NCBI GenBank assembly: GCA_045630285.1
Contig: JAZQSX010000003.1
Location: 1-12,939, forward strand
DNA from: RGIG3009 sp045630285
GTDB taxonomy: Bacteria; Bacillota; Clostridia; Oscillospirales; Acutalibacteraceae
Direction of reading: 5' to 3'
DNA length: 12,939 nt
Shown: piece after piece, positions 1 to 7,253 of the stretch
Numbering within the stretch: the stretch's first letter is position 1
How the letters are laid out: the number at the start of each line of letters is the position of its first letter
Translations under genes and position numbers: made by a program
Notes under the pieces: generated by a model
What the model was told of the DNA's origin: nothing
The model's database searches: none
What the model saw: the letters and a program-made list of their open reading frames with translations, nothing else

Positions 1-139
1 CCGCTTGGCCTCCGACTTCTTGTTGTCCTAGTGGGTGTTGTGTCAGATTATTATGCCAGTCTGTAGTGCTGCTCTGATCTGCCTTTTTTCCTCCTCGTTC
101 GCGGTGATAGCTGCCACGTTGGGATTGATAAATCTGCAT
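1..139 (-). CDS. Possible start of a further downstream gene (partial, runs off the left edge)
   Basis: After the tail gene stops at 43-45, one minus-strand frame stays open to the window edge and extends back to an ATG at 137-139. The peptide begins MQIYQSQRGSYHRERG and, past the tail stop, reads LTQHPLGQQEVGGQA. It would overlap the end of the tail gene by 97 bases, and the only upstream Shine-Dalgarno-like bases (GAGGG) sit just 2 bases before the ATG. I do not recognise the product. The next gene may instead begin outside the window, since a GGAGG lies at about positions 10-14 on the minus strand. Low confidence: open frame only. Confidence 0.2.
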   Translation of the reverse strand, partial: MQIYQSQRGSYHRERGGKKADQSSTTDWHNNLTQHPLGQQEVGGQA

Positions 140-2541
140 AGCCCTCGGCAGCTGCTGATCTGTACCTCCTTGGCTGCTGGGTTGGCTGCTGTGCTGCTGT
201 AGTTGGTGGGTTTTTCGTACTTCGGGAATCTGATCTGAATATATGCAGTTTGTGCTGATCCGAAGGACGCAAATCCTCGCCCTCCTGCCAGTGCCGGCGC
301 TCCAATGCCGGGACGTGTTGCCATCTGTGCAGCCTGCTCCGCTCCTTTTAACCCTACCTCCAACGTGCTGGCTGCTGCTATGCCGATACCTGCACCAACG
401 TCTCCAGCTGCTGCTATCATTGCTCCCTGGGCTACTCCTCCGGCTCCTGCCGTGAGTATGCCTGCAACGTTGAGTATATCAGATCCGAGACGTGCAGCAA
501 TAGCAGCAGCAGATCCGCCAGAGAGTGGAACGTCGGCGCCTATCTGCCCATTGATTGCTGCTATCTGATAGTGCTCTCCGTCCCATGTATCTATATCCGC
601 GTAAGCTGTACAAGCTCCCGTTGCGAAATCCACTGCATACTCTATTGAGATCGTGCCACCGAGGACGTCCGCCGGCTCTAATTGTACTGTGCCACAATAC
701 GGTATATACATTGTGATCTCAATGTTTTTGCAATCTCTAAAATCTCCAAAATAAAACGGAAGTTTAACCTTGCCGGCATCTATGTAAGCTGCATATGAAT
801 TTATGGCAAATAGATCCGAGGTGAAATGCATCGGTATAAATCCAGTACCGATATACATATCCTGTCCCATGTTTGTATGCCCTGGGATATTTACGAGTGA
901 AAAAGGATAAACACGAAGAGATATAAAATAGTTGAGGATCTCCGAGACGTTTATAGATCCGGTGGTAGTCAGGCTAAATAATAGATTTTGCCAAAAGTCC
1001 TGTTCGAAGAATGACGCCCACAGGATCTGTCCAAGCTGCGTGATCTGTGTTGCTGTCATTGTGTACTGTGTAACAAATCCCAAGGTACTGCCTACGCTGA
1101 GATCGTCCGGTCTGTATATATCGTCTCCGCTATTTTCCTTGTCCGGTACTCCCTCCGGATCTGGACGCTCGTCTCCTCCTCCTCCCTCTGGTATATCTTC
1201 CTCTGTAAATGTATCCTCTGTGATTTTGTGCCCTAACTTTTGCCAGATCCTGAGCTGCTGATCTAATGATGCATCAGTCCCGTGCATCTTAGTCCCTGTT
1301 GGCTTGTTCTCTGGTGTAAATTTTGCTGTTGCTATAGAATATGTGTATCCATTAACCGCTACTTGTACTGTGTTTTGTTTGTTCTGGAGATACCACGCTG
1401 TTTTGATTTGGTTTATGTTCCACCTTTGAGCTATAGCAAAAATGGGATTTGATGAGGATCCGCCAATATACTTGAATGTCAAGCCTTTATAGATAAAATA
1501 ATTATTATAATTCAGTAAGCCGAAAATCCATTGAAAGAAATCTGACTCGATCTCTATATCTGGATGTGCTAAACCGGTGTACCCTTTTCCATCGGATCTA
1601 TCCCAATAATCAACCGTATATGCTCCATATGTTCCAGATCCAGAAGGTGCTCCGCTGTTGTATGCCCATAACCATTTTACACCTTTTCCATTAGCTGACA
1701 GCTCTATGCAAGCATTTGATGATGCGTATTGTGCAGTCCCTTCCATGCTCGACGCTGACACATATGCATATGCATCTCCGACTTTGAAAACTAAACACTT
1801 GTCAATTCTCATGCATGGAGAATATTGATTTACTTCTGATCCATCGTAAAATGTTTTACTTGGTGTAAACCAAAATGATTGTATATAAATCAAAAGGGTC
1901 TTGTCTGCGTGTGATCCCTGTCCTGGTATTTCAAATCTATTTGTATCTGCATTAAAATCAGTTATGCCTAACTGATAGTCATCTCCATCAATTGTTATTG
2001 ATATTTTTGTAGATCCATCTAGCCAATCTTCTAGTTTATCTGCTGCGATTGATTTCCAAATACCATTACCTATATAATCAGATCCAGTGATAAAGCTCCA
2101 ATTTTCATGTCCACTAATCGGATTATCCTGCATTACCTCCAAATACATACCAAGATCGTTGTATTCTGTTAGCTTTGCCATTTCGATATCGTTAAACAAA
2201 TATGGTAAACTAATATTAGCAGCCGGCAGCCATTGAGCTGCATAATTACTATAAATTCTGTATCCGTGCGGTCCAAGCGTAGAATTATGGCACCCGTAAA
2301 ACCATCCAGTTTTTGCTTTAACAGAGTCCAATTTCAATGATTGTCCTGTTGTTGTATCCCCTGATACTTCAATCGACTTATAATTAAAGCCAGAAGTCTC
2401 CGGATCTACAAACCCCATAAGATAGGCGCTTACTGCATTATTCCCTTGACTTGGTGTGCTCCCGCCGGTAAACTGTGCAATCTTAACGCCTGTAGGTATA
2501 TAGCTTGTACTGTAATCAGGATATAACGATCCTACTATCAT
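43..2541 (-). CDS. Tail knob/distal tail protein, main part (phi29 gp9-like C-terminal portion)
   Basis: This 832-aa protein looks like the central and C-terminal part of the phi29 gp9 tail knob, the hollow tube at the tail tip that opens the membrane for DNA entry. Residues about 611-655 (MYIPYCGTVQLEP and following beta-rich segment) match the conserved YPYC region of gp9. Residues about 675-739 form a long Gly/Ala-rich hydrophobic stretch in the position of the membrane-pore loop. The last 45 residues (CRGLCRFINPNV, then EEEKRQIRAALQTGIII) resemble the knob C-terminus. A Gly/Asp/Pro-rich linker at about 450-481 separates this conserved half from an N-terminal half (1-450) I cannot assign, possibly receptor-binding or enzymatic. 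The ATG follows GGAGGGGGGA at good spacing, one base after the stop of the upstream gene, which carries the missing knob N-terminus in another frame. Family assignment rests on remembered motifs. Confidence 0.8.
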   Translation of the reverse strand: MIVGSLYPDYSTSYIPTGVKIAQFTGGSTPSQGNNAVSAYLMGFVDPETSGFNYKSIEVSGDTTTGQSLKLDSVKAKTGWFYGCHNSTLGPHGYRIYSNYAAQWLPAANISLPYLFNDIEMAKLTEYNDLGMYLEVMQDNPISGHENWSFITGSDYIGNGIWKSIAADKLEDWLDGSTKISITIDGDDYQLGITDFNADTNRFEIPGQGSHADKTLLIYIQSFWFTPSKTFYDGSEVNQYSPCMRIDKCLVFKVGDAYAYVSASSMEGTAQYASSNACIELSANGKGVKWLWAYNSGAPSGSGTYGAYTVDYWDRSDGKGYTGLAHPDIEIESDFFQWIFGLLNYNNYFIYKGLTFKYIGGSSSNPIFAIAQRWNINQIKTAWYLQNKQNTVQVAVNGYTYSIATAKFTPENKPTGTKMHGTDASLDQQLRIWQKLGHKITEDTFTEEDIPEGGGGDERPDPEGVPDKENSGDDIYRPDDLSVGSTLGFVTQYTMTATQITQLGQILWASFFEQDFWQNLLFSLTTTGSINVSEILNYFISLRVYPFSLVNIPGHTNMGQDMYIGTGFIPMHFTSDLFAINSYAAYIDAGKVKLPFYFGDFRDCKNIEITMYIPYCGTVQLEPADVLGGTISIEYAVDFATGACTAYADIDTWDGEHYQIAAINGQIGADVPLSGGSAAAIAARLGSDILNVAGILTAGAGGVAQGAMIAAAGDVGAGIGIAAASTLEVGLKGAEQAAQMATRPGIGAPALAGGRGFASFGSAQTAYIQIRFPKYEKPTNYSSTAANPAAKEVQISSCRGLCRFINPNVAAITANEEEKRQIRAALQTGIII

Positions 2542-2542
2542 A

Positions 2543-3052
2543 CTACTCTCCCCCCTCCGGCATCTGGTGTTCTGTGCCTCCGAGGACGGTCAGCACATAG
2601 ACTCTATCAACTGCATAATTGGCTCTAAAAGGCGTCCGATCAAACTCCATTGTAATGCACTGCCGTCTGAGCTCCGTCGGCACGCTGCTATCTGCCAGAT
2701 ACTTGGCTCTGTCGCTCTCCTGCTCCGTGCGATCCAAATAGGCGTAAAGGCTGCCGATCTGTGCAGCGTTGGACGTCAGGACATCCTCCCGGCATCTGAT
2801 CGAGACACGTCCTCCGGGCATGGTGATCAGATCGTCTATAAAATAGTAACGTCCCCACCCCTCACAATGCAAGTAATTGCAGTTTGCTAGATCTACCAGA
2901 GAAGCCGATACAATAAAATCCGGGCTCATAACGCTGCAATTATCTTTTATAGTTGCTGTAAATGGTGTTGGACTGCTGCTATTAAAATTTGAGCTCTTGT
3001 CTAGCTTTCTGGGGTCTTCCGTCGTATATCCTACTTGTATAGTTAAAGGCAT
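2543..3052 (-). CDS. Tail knob N-terminal portion (phi29 gp9-like), separate reading frame
   Basis: This 169-aa protein resembles the first part of phi29 gp9. The segment YYFIDDLITMPGGRVSIRCR, then EDVLTSNAAQIGSLYAYLDR, parallels the gp9 stretch around its 'FEIDVLQTW...FIVREHV'. It ends after a VYVLTVLGG beta strand, at a place where gp9 simply continues. The ATG is preceded by AAAGGGGTGATTTT, a near-consensus ribosome binding site. The TAG stop lies one base before the ATG of the 832-aa gene, and a run of six G sits 6 codons before the end. The two proteins probably form one knob, either as separately translated chains, through a frameshift, or because of a sequencing indel. Total length (about 1,000 aa) exceeds the 599 aa of phi29 gp9. 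Confidence 0.75.
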   Translation of the reverse strand: MPLTIQVGYTTEDPRKLDKSSNFNSSSPTPFTATIKDNCSVMSPDFIVSASLVDLANCNYLHCEGWGRYYFIDDLITMPGGRVSIRCREDVLTSNAAQIGSLYAYLDRTEQESDRAKYLADSSVPTELRRQCITMEFDRTPFRANYAVDRVYVLTVLGGTEHQMPEGGE

Positions 3053-3073
3053 AAAATCACCCCTTTTATGCTT

Positions 3074-3099
3074 GCAGCGTCCCCGATCGGAGACGCTGC
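3074..3099 (-). promoter_or_regulatory. Intergenic hairpin between major capsid and knob genes
   Basis: GCAGCGTC and GACGCTGC form a perfect 8-bp stem around a 10-base loop that contains the self-complementary CCGATCGG. It fills the 72-base gap between the capsid stop and the knob start, ending about 20 bases before the knob ribosome binding site. On the minus-strand transcript the stem is followed by AAGCATAAAAGG, not a U-run, so it is not a standard intrinsic terminator. It could protect the 3' end of the abundant capsid message or act as a partial attenuator; this is inference. Confidence 0.55.
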
Positions 3100-3124
3100 C
3101 ATCGTATTTATTTTACTGTGAGTA

Positions 3125-4282
3125 TCAATCTCCAGTGCCACAGATCAGGATCACGCCGTTTTCGGTGAGATCGTTAAGACAGTTAGTGTCACACTTGTAA
3201 AAGTTGTTGTAATACTCGCCGTTCGCGTTGTAGGCACTTGTAACGCGCATATCTGTGTTATTAACTGCTATTGCATCATCATCGTGGAGGATTCCAATGA
3301 TCCACGGCTGAGATACTGTAGTAGGCGGATCAAGAGCGTCGATAGTTACATCAATAGATGTCCGCGCCTCATAACTCTCCGGCAGCGACGGACGGCTCGA
3401 AGCCTGCCAAAAAGGTACAGTCTCATAAGATCCGAATTTTGTCAGGTCGTCGTGATATGTGTCCGCCATCATAAAGATCTCGGTTGCTCTGCCGTAGAGG
3501 GAATTAAGCACTACATGGAGACGATCCGCCGGCGTGCTCTTTGTGTACCCGGTTGCGCCCATATTAAAAGCATGAGATTTAACCTTGAGCATATCCTTAA
3601 TGTCGAGGACAGTGAACGCTAGGAAACGCAAAAACTTATCATCAACAAAAGCATATTCAGCTGTGAGAGACTGATTATAGAGACGATTATAATTTGCAAG
3701 TACATCAATAACGCCGTTGTTTCCGTTGATCTTGTTCGCCATAAAGTTATTGTAAGTACGCATTACAAGGTTGTCGATATTATACCGGCGACTGCTGTCG
3801 ATCGTGCTCTCGATCATATTGAAAAATGCACCTGCCTGTGCTGCGTCTTTCAAAGCGCTCTTTGCCTGACGCTCGGCAAAACTACATTCGATCTGCCAAG
3901 CCTCACGCTTGTTATAAAATTTTTGAGTTACTTCCGGCGGATTATACTCAAACTGGTTGACAGTCTGACCCGGCGTCAGCGCCCAAGACGGATTATCAAC
4001 TGCCTCGAAGTCCTTTGTCTGTGCCTTTGCCATAATGCTGCCATACTCCCAATCAGACTTTAAAACGCTGGGAGCATATCCAGTATAGGGACGGTCTACA
4101 AAAACCATCTTGCCGATCTGGTCGATCATGTTTTTTACATAGTTATCTTTCCATGCGCTGTTAAACACGGTAGTACCCAAATCTACCACATTAGATAGAT
4201 CCTCGTTTACCGTCACATCAGTTAAGCCTGTTGTCTGTGTGTACGCTGTATTAAGCAGCGTTGCGATCTGTGTCACTGTCAT
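3125..4282 (-). CDS. Major capsid protein (phi29-like podovirus)
   Basis: This 385-aa protein should form the capsid shell. Support comes from position (directly after portal and lower collar, before the knob), a strong ribosome binding site (GGAGGTAG, 6 bases before the ATG) and content typical of this class: the N-terminal stretch VFNSAWKDNYVKNMIDQIGK followed by MVFVDRPYTGY, and repeated aromatic beta segments (FNMGATGYTKSTPADRLHVV). I infer an HK97-type fold; phi29 gp8 is somewhat longer (448 aa). The gene is separated by 6 bases from the lower collar gene upstream and followed by a hairpin. No scaffold gene lies beside it, unlike phi29 where gp7 precedes gp8. What is seen is length, order and composition; the fold is inference. 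Confidence 0.82.
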   Translation of the reverse strand: MTVTQIATLLNTAYTQTTGLTDVTVNEDLSNVVDLGTTVFNSAWKDNYVKNMIDQIGKMVFVDRPYTGYAPSVLKSDWEYGSIMAKAQTKDFEAVDNPSWALTPGQTVNQFEYNPPEVTQKFYNKREAWQIECSFAERQAKSALKDAAQAGAFFNMIESTIDSSRRYNIDNLVMRTYNNFMANKINGNNGVIDVLANYNRLYNQSLTAEYAFVDDKFLRFLAFTVLDIKDMLKVKSHAFNMGATGYTKSTPADRLHVVLNSLYGRATEIFMMADTYHDDLTKFGSYETVPFWQASSRPSLPESYEARTSIDVTIDALDPPTTVSQPWIIGILHDDDAIAVNNTDMRVTSAYNANGEYYNNFYKCDTNCLNDLTENGVILICGTGD

Positions 4283-4288
4283 ATGTAT

Positions 4289-4993
4289 CTACCTCCATAC
4301 TTGCATAAAAAGTTTTTTGGCAATGTCTGTTTTGATCATCTGCCAAAGTGTATTTACTGCCTCTATCCCCTCGATCTGCTCCGCTAGGGTCTTACCGTCG
4401 CTGCCGATCGTGGTGATCGTTGTGGTGTCTGTGCCGGTCTCCGAGGTCGAGCTGTTGGCGCTGCTGGTACTGATCGACTCATCAGGGTTGCCTGTAAAAC
4501 TTGTAGATATTGTCTTATTCCCCTTGTATAGAGTCTCATCCTTGTACGCCTCGGTGAGTCCCGGATTATCATAAGGATTTACCTTGTGGGTCTTATCCAT
4601 CCCGTAAGAGTTTGGCGTCTCGGTCTGGGTCTCGGTCTGCTTACGCTGCATAGTGGTCTTTCCGTTGGCGCTGCCGTGTGTGCTGGTCGTCAGCTGTGGC
4701 GTCCTCAGTCTGGTCTCCGTCTTGGTCGCCGTGTACATCTGTTTAGCTAGGTTGTATTTTTTGGCGTCGAGCAAGATCATCTTAAAGATCCGATTGATAT
4801 CCGTCTCAGCTGTAAAGTAGCACAAGGCGTCAGCGTATGACCAATTAAAGTCGTTGATCAGATCATCCATACCCTCTGTGCTCGTATCAAATCCGAGCGA
4901 ATACAAAAAATTTGCAATCTGTCCGAAAGGATTATCCTGTAGAGTCGGATACACGTCCGCCCATCTCGTCAGGGTCAGATCCTGCACTAACAT
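4289..4993 (-). CDS. Probable lower collar (tail connector) protein
   Basis: A 234-aa protein lies between portal and capsid genes, a position that fits the lower collar (phi29 gp11 class, 293 aa) that joins portal to tail. Residues 1-85 are mostly helical with aromatic residues (NPFGQIANFLYSLGF, WSYADALCYF), residues about 90-200 are a Ser/Thr/Gln-rich low-complexity segment, and the last 35 residues return to helix (AEQIEGIEAVNTLWQMIKTD). I prefer the ATG at 4991-4993 over the in-frame GTG at 5000-5002: that GTG is part of the ribosome binding site itself (GGGAGGTGATCCGA then ATG). The start lies inside the portal gene, a 62-base overlap in another frame. Function is assigned mainly from gene order; no catalytic motif is visible. 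Confidence 0.6.
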   Translation of the reverse strand: MLVQDLTLTRWADVYPTLQDNPFGQIANFLYSLGFDTSTEGMDDLINDFNWSYADALCYFTAETDINRIFKMILLDAKKYNLAKQMYTATKTETRLRTPQLTTSTHGSANGKTTMQRKQTETQTETPNSYGMDKTHKVNPYDNPGLTEAYKDETLYKGNKTISTSFTGNPDESISTSSANSSTSETGTDTTTITTIGSDGKTLAEQIEGIEAVNTLWQMIKTDIAKKLFMQVWR

Positions 4994-6428
4994 TCGGATC
5001 ACCTCCCTCTACTGCATCGATCTGGACATTGACCTCAGCCTCGTCCTCTGCTTGGATCTCTATCTTGATTTCGGGCATTGCTGCCGGCTCTGGATCCGGC
5101 TCGGTGTCCTCGGTCAGGTCGTCGTCCTGCTCCTCTGGATCCTCCTCGGTCTGATCGTCAGGCTCCTCCGCTGCCGGCTCTGGATCCGGATCAGTGTCCT
5201 CGGTCTGATCCTCGGTCAGGTCGTCGTCCTGCTCCTCTGGATCTTCGTCGGTCTGATCGTCGTCGTCCTCAGTCTGATCCTCAGCTGCTGCCGGATCGGT
5301 GTCCTCGGTCTGATCGTCTGGCTCCTCTGCTGCCGGATCTTCCGGCGCCTCGTCTAGGACTGCCTTTAAATCTTTGATGATCCTCCGGATCTCCGCGCTG
5401 TCATAATACTCAAACGGATCCTCAATATCTTCCGGCTCCTCTGGATCCAGATCAGTCTCCGGATTGTCCTTAATCTGATCGTCCTTTTCGTGGGCTCGCT
5501 GCACTATCGGATTTAGCTCTGCTCTGATCTGCGTACCAAATAGAGCGTTGACTCGATCGAGTCCCTCCTGGATCGTGTGCAAAATATCATCGATATTTAA
5601 TGCAGATATCTCCTCATTGTCGTTGATCTCGTCAGTGATCAGCCTCTCCTTTTTCATGTTGTCGTGGGTTTGAAGCCCTAAACTCTCGTAAAAATGGGAA
5701 TAGATATACTGGCGCATCTCGATCAGCTGCACTATATCCGAGGTGCTTGTTCGCTGCGTCATTGGGATCCCAACGAGATCCGATACAAGGGACTTTTGAG
5801 CCACGACAAAAGGCTCGCCCTTATACATAGCCTTTATAGCTATGGTCGCCGAGTTTGCTGTCTGCGCATCGTCGGCGCCGATCATATTACATAGACGGGT
5901 GTTTTTTTGTGCGCAGTTGATCGAGATATCATTATCTGCTAGGAGCGTCGCAGTCCGGGCGATCAGGGCAAACAGTCCGCCACGACCAAAGATCTTATAC
6001 TTATCCGGCTCCGTGCAGTAGACGATCTCACAGTCCACTCCGGGCGTTAGGTTGTACGACTTTTTAAGTGCGGGATTTGCGACTAAAACGCGCCGATTTT
6101 GGTAGTAAAACGTTTGGTTTTCCGCTTTGTTTCCGTTCATTGCTACCAGATCACCCTCGTGGAGAGGGATCACCTCGGACTGATATCCATCGCCGATATC
6201 CTCTTGCAGCTTAAAAAATACCGATTTGCCATTGACGAGGATCAGATATTTTAAAAATGTTTCTTCGATCGTTTCCGGCAGATCATTGAGTAAGATCAGA
6301 CGCATCGAGATATAGAGCAGCTGATCGAAGTAGTGCCTATAGAGTGTATCAAAATCCATGCTGAAACTGATCACCCCAAAAGGGGGATCAAGATTTGAGT
6401 ACTCTATTCTTGGTAAGCTCTGCCCCAT
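4932..6428 (-). CDS. Portal (upper collar) protein with long acidic C-terminal tail
   Basis: This 498-aa protein is the candidate dodecameric portal through which DNA is packaged and ejected. Residues about 1-310 carry the phi29 gp10-like core: KIFGRGGLFALIARTA, QKSLVSDLVGIPMTQR, and the characteristic KKERLITDEIND motif at about 259-270. The ATG at 6426-6428 is chosen over an upstream ATG at 6527 because AGGAGAGGAGGGAGGCAG directly precedes it. It overlaps the exonuclease gene upstream by 41 bases. Phi29 gp10 has 309 aa; here about 180 residues follow, nearly all Asp, Glu, Pro, Gln and Thr, with tandem units such as DEDPEEQDDDLTED. This tail is encoded by roughly 90-base direct repeats. It may act in head assembly or bind basic partners; that is inference. 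Confidence 0.85.
   Translation of the reverse strand: MGQSLPRIEYSNLDPPFGVISFSMDFDTLYRHYFDQLLYISMRLILLNDLPETIEETFLKYLILVNGKSVFFKLQEDIGDGYQSEVIPLHEGDLVAMNGNKAENQTFYYQNRRVLVANPALKKSYNLTPGVDCEIVYCTEPDKYKIFGRGGLFALIARTATLLADNDISINCAQKNTRLCNMIGADDAQTANSATIAIKAMYKGEPFVVAQKSLVSDLVGIPMTQRTSTSDIVQLIEMRQYIYSHFYESLGLQTHDNMKKERLITDEINDNEEISALNIDDILHTIQEGLDRVNALFGTQIRAELNPIVQRAHEKDDQIKDNPETDLDPEEPEDIEDPFEYYDSAEIRRIIKDLKAVLDEAPEDPAAEEPDDQTEDTDPAAAEDQTEDDDDQTDEDPEEQDDDLTEDQTEDTDPDPEPAAEEPDDQTEEDPEEQDDDLTEDTEPDPEPAAMPEIKIEIQAEDEAEVNVQIDAVEGGDPNVSAGSDPDEMGGRVSDSTG
5081..5340 (-). repeat. Imperfect tandem repeats (about 90-base unit) coding the portal acidic tail
   Basis: CTGCCGGCTCTGGATCCGG occurs at 5081 and again at 5171, and the following bases repeat with small changes and a 12-base insertion (GTGTCCTCGGTC, then CTGCTCCTCTGGAT). 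A third, more degenerate unit lies at about 5285-5340. In the protein these are DDQT(E/D)EDPEEQDDDLTED followed by DPDPEPAA, twice. The repeats keep the reading frame, so copy number can vary by slippage without breaking the gene. Confidence 0.8.
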
Positions 6429-6930
6429 CTGCCTCCCTCCTCTCCTGTAAGCACTTGTATACGTGCAGCGTAGCCAAGCAGTCACCAAGCGAATTGTGCG
6501 CCGGTGCTGCACTCCAGTCAAATCCAAAGTATGCAGCAGCCTCTGTCAGTTTAACCCAGCGCTCTATCTGCATAAACTGCTTAAACTCTGCCATAACGTC
6601 TATGATCTTGGTGGTCACATCTGGAATTATGCCGGCGCAGTAATCCAAAAATCCAATATCAAAAGGCGTATTATATCCGATTATAGTATCCGCGCTCTGG
6701 ATGATCCGCCGAAGATCGTCGGAGACGTCGCCGATATATGGAGCGTGCTGCACCATTTCCGGGCTGATATGATTTACTGCCATAGCCTCCTCCCAGCTGG
6801 ATGCAAAGATCGGGTGGATCAGGCTATCAAATATAGTGCTGCCATCGTCTCCGATGATCGAGACTTGTAGAAGCTCGTCACCGAGCTCCGGATGTAGTCC
6901 GGTCGTCTCCGTATCTAAAACTATTATCAT
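6388..6930 (-). CDS. DnaQ-like 3'-5' exonuclease (DEDDh family)
   Basis: A 180-aa protein with all DEDDh landmarks: Exo I with D6 and E8 in VLDTETTGL, HISPEMV at 54-60 (typical of DnaQ relatives), Exo II with N87 and D91 in IGYNTPFDIGFLD, and Exo III with H145 and D150 in HNSLGD. The family removes nucleotides from 3' ends of DNA or RNA using two metal ions. The length matches stand-alone epsilon-type domains. The start ATG follows GGAGGTGAAGATCA and overlaps the preceding stop (ATGA); the 3' end overlaps the portal start by 41 bases. The polymerase here has its own proofreading domain, so this second exonuclease, placed among packaging genes, may instead process DNA ends, degrade host nucleic acid or mature RNA. 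Enzyme class is firm, biological role is not. Confidence 0.88.
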   Translation of the reverse strand: MIIVLDTETTGLHPELGDELLQVSIIGDDGSTIFDSLIHPIFASSWEEAMAVNHISPEMVQHAPYIGDVSDDLRRIIQSADTIIGYNTPFDIGFLDYCAGIIPDVTTKIIDVMAEFKQFMQIERWVKLTEAAAYFGFDWSAAPAHNSLGDCLATLHVYKCLQERREADGAELTKNRVLKS

Positions 6931-7253
6931 TGATCTTCACCTCCATTTTCTTCCTGGAGTAAGTCAATACTACGATATGTAACACGGTTTGGTTTAGCCT
7001 CTTTATTTTTCCATTCAGACGCGCCTTGCATCCCTACAAATTTACCTTGCCATCTTAGAATGTCGGATACCATCCTCAGATCTTTTATAAAATCTTTATT
7101 TGAGTTGAGTAAATCCATTATAGCAATATCAAATAGTGTGTTGTCTGTTGGCGTGACGTTTAGAACGTATAACTCTAGTACTTCTTTAAATCGTGTTGCC
7201 TCTTTGATCATATCATGAAAATCGCTGCTCATTTTATCACTGTATTCTATCAT
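6927..7253 (-). CDS. Hypothetical helical protein between packaging ATPase and exonuclease
   Basis: I do not recognise this 108-aa protein. The ATG at 7251-7253 overlaps the ATPase stop (TAATG) and follows AAAGGTGGCGATTTA; an upstream in-frame ATG at 7298 lacks a ribosome binding site and lies within the ATPase. The sequence looks mainly helical (HDMIKEATRFKEVLEL, DLLNSNKDFIKDLRMVSDIL), with a polar C-terminus (LLQEENGGEDQ), and its codons are visibly richer in A and T than in the neighbours. No scaffold gene was recognised in the window and phi29 scaffold gp7 is a similar-sized helical protein (98 aa), so a scaffold role is possible, but this rests only on size and predicted helicity. Confidence 0.72.
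   Translation of the reverse strand: MIEYSDKMSSDFHDMIKEATRFKEVLELYVLNVTPTDNTLFDIAIMDLLNSNKDFIKDLRMVSDILRWQGKFVGMQGASEWKNKEAKPNRVTYRSIDLLQEENGGEDQ

Noticed and set aside
2543..2545. Suppressed or recoded TAG joining the two knob frames
   Set aside because: Reading through TAG stays in the wrong frame; only a one-base shift joins them. TAG also ends the lower collar gene normally.
5000..5002. GTG as start of the lower collar gene
   Set aside because: It is part of the ribosome binding site of the ATG at 4991-4993.
4854..5377. Long plus-strand frames rich in Leu/Val/Cys or Pro/Arg
   Set aside because: They are mirror translations of the acidic portal repeats, with no ribosome binding sites.
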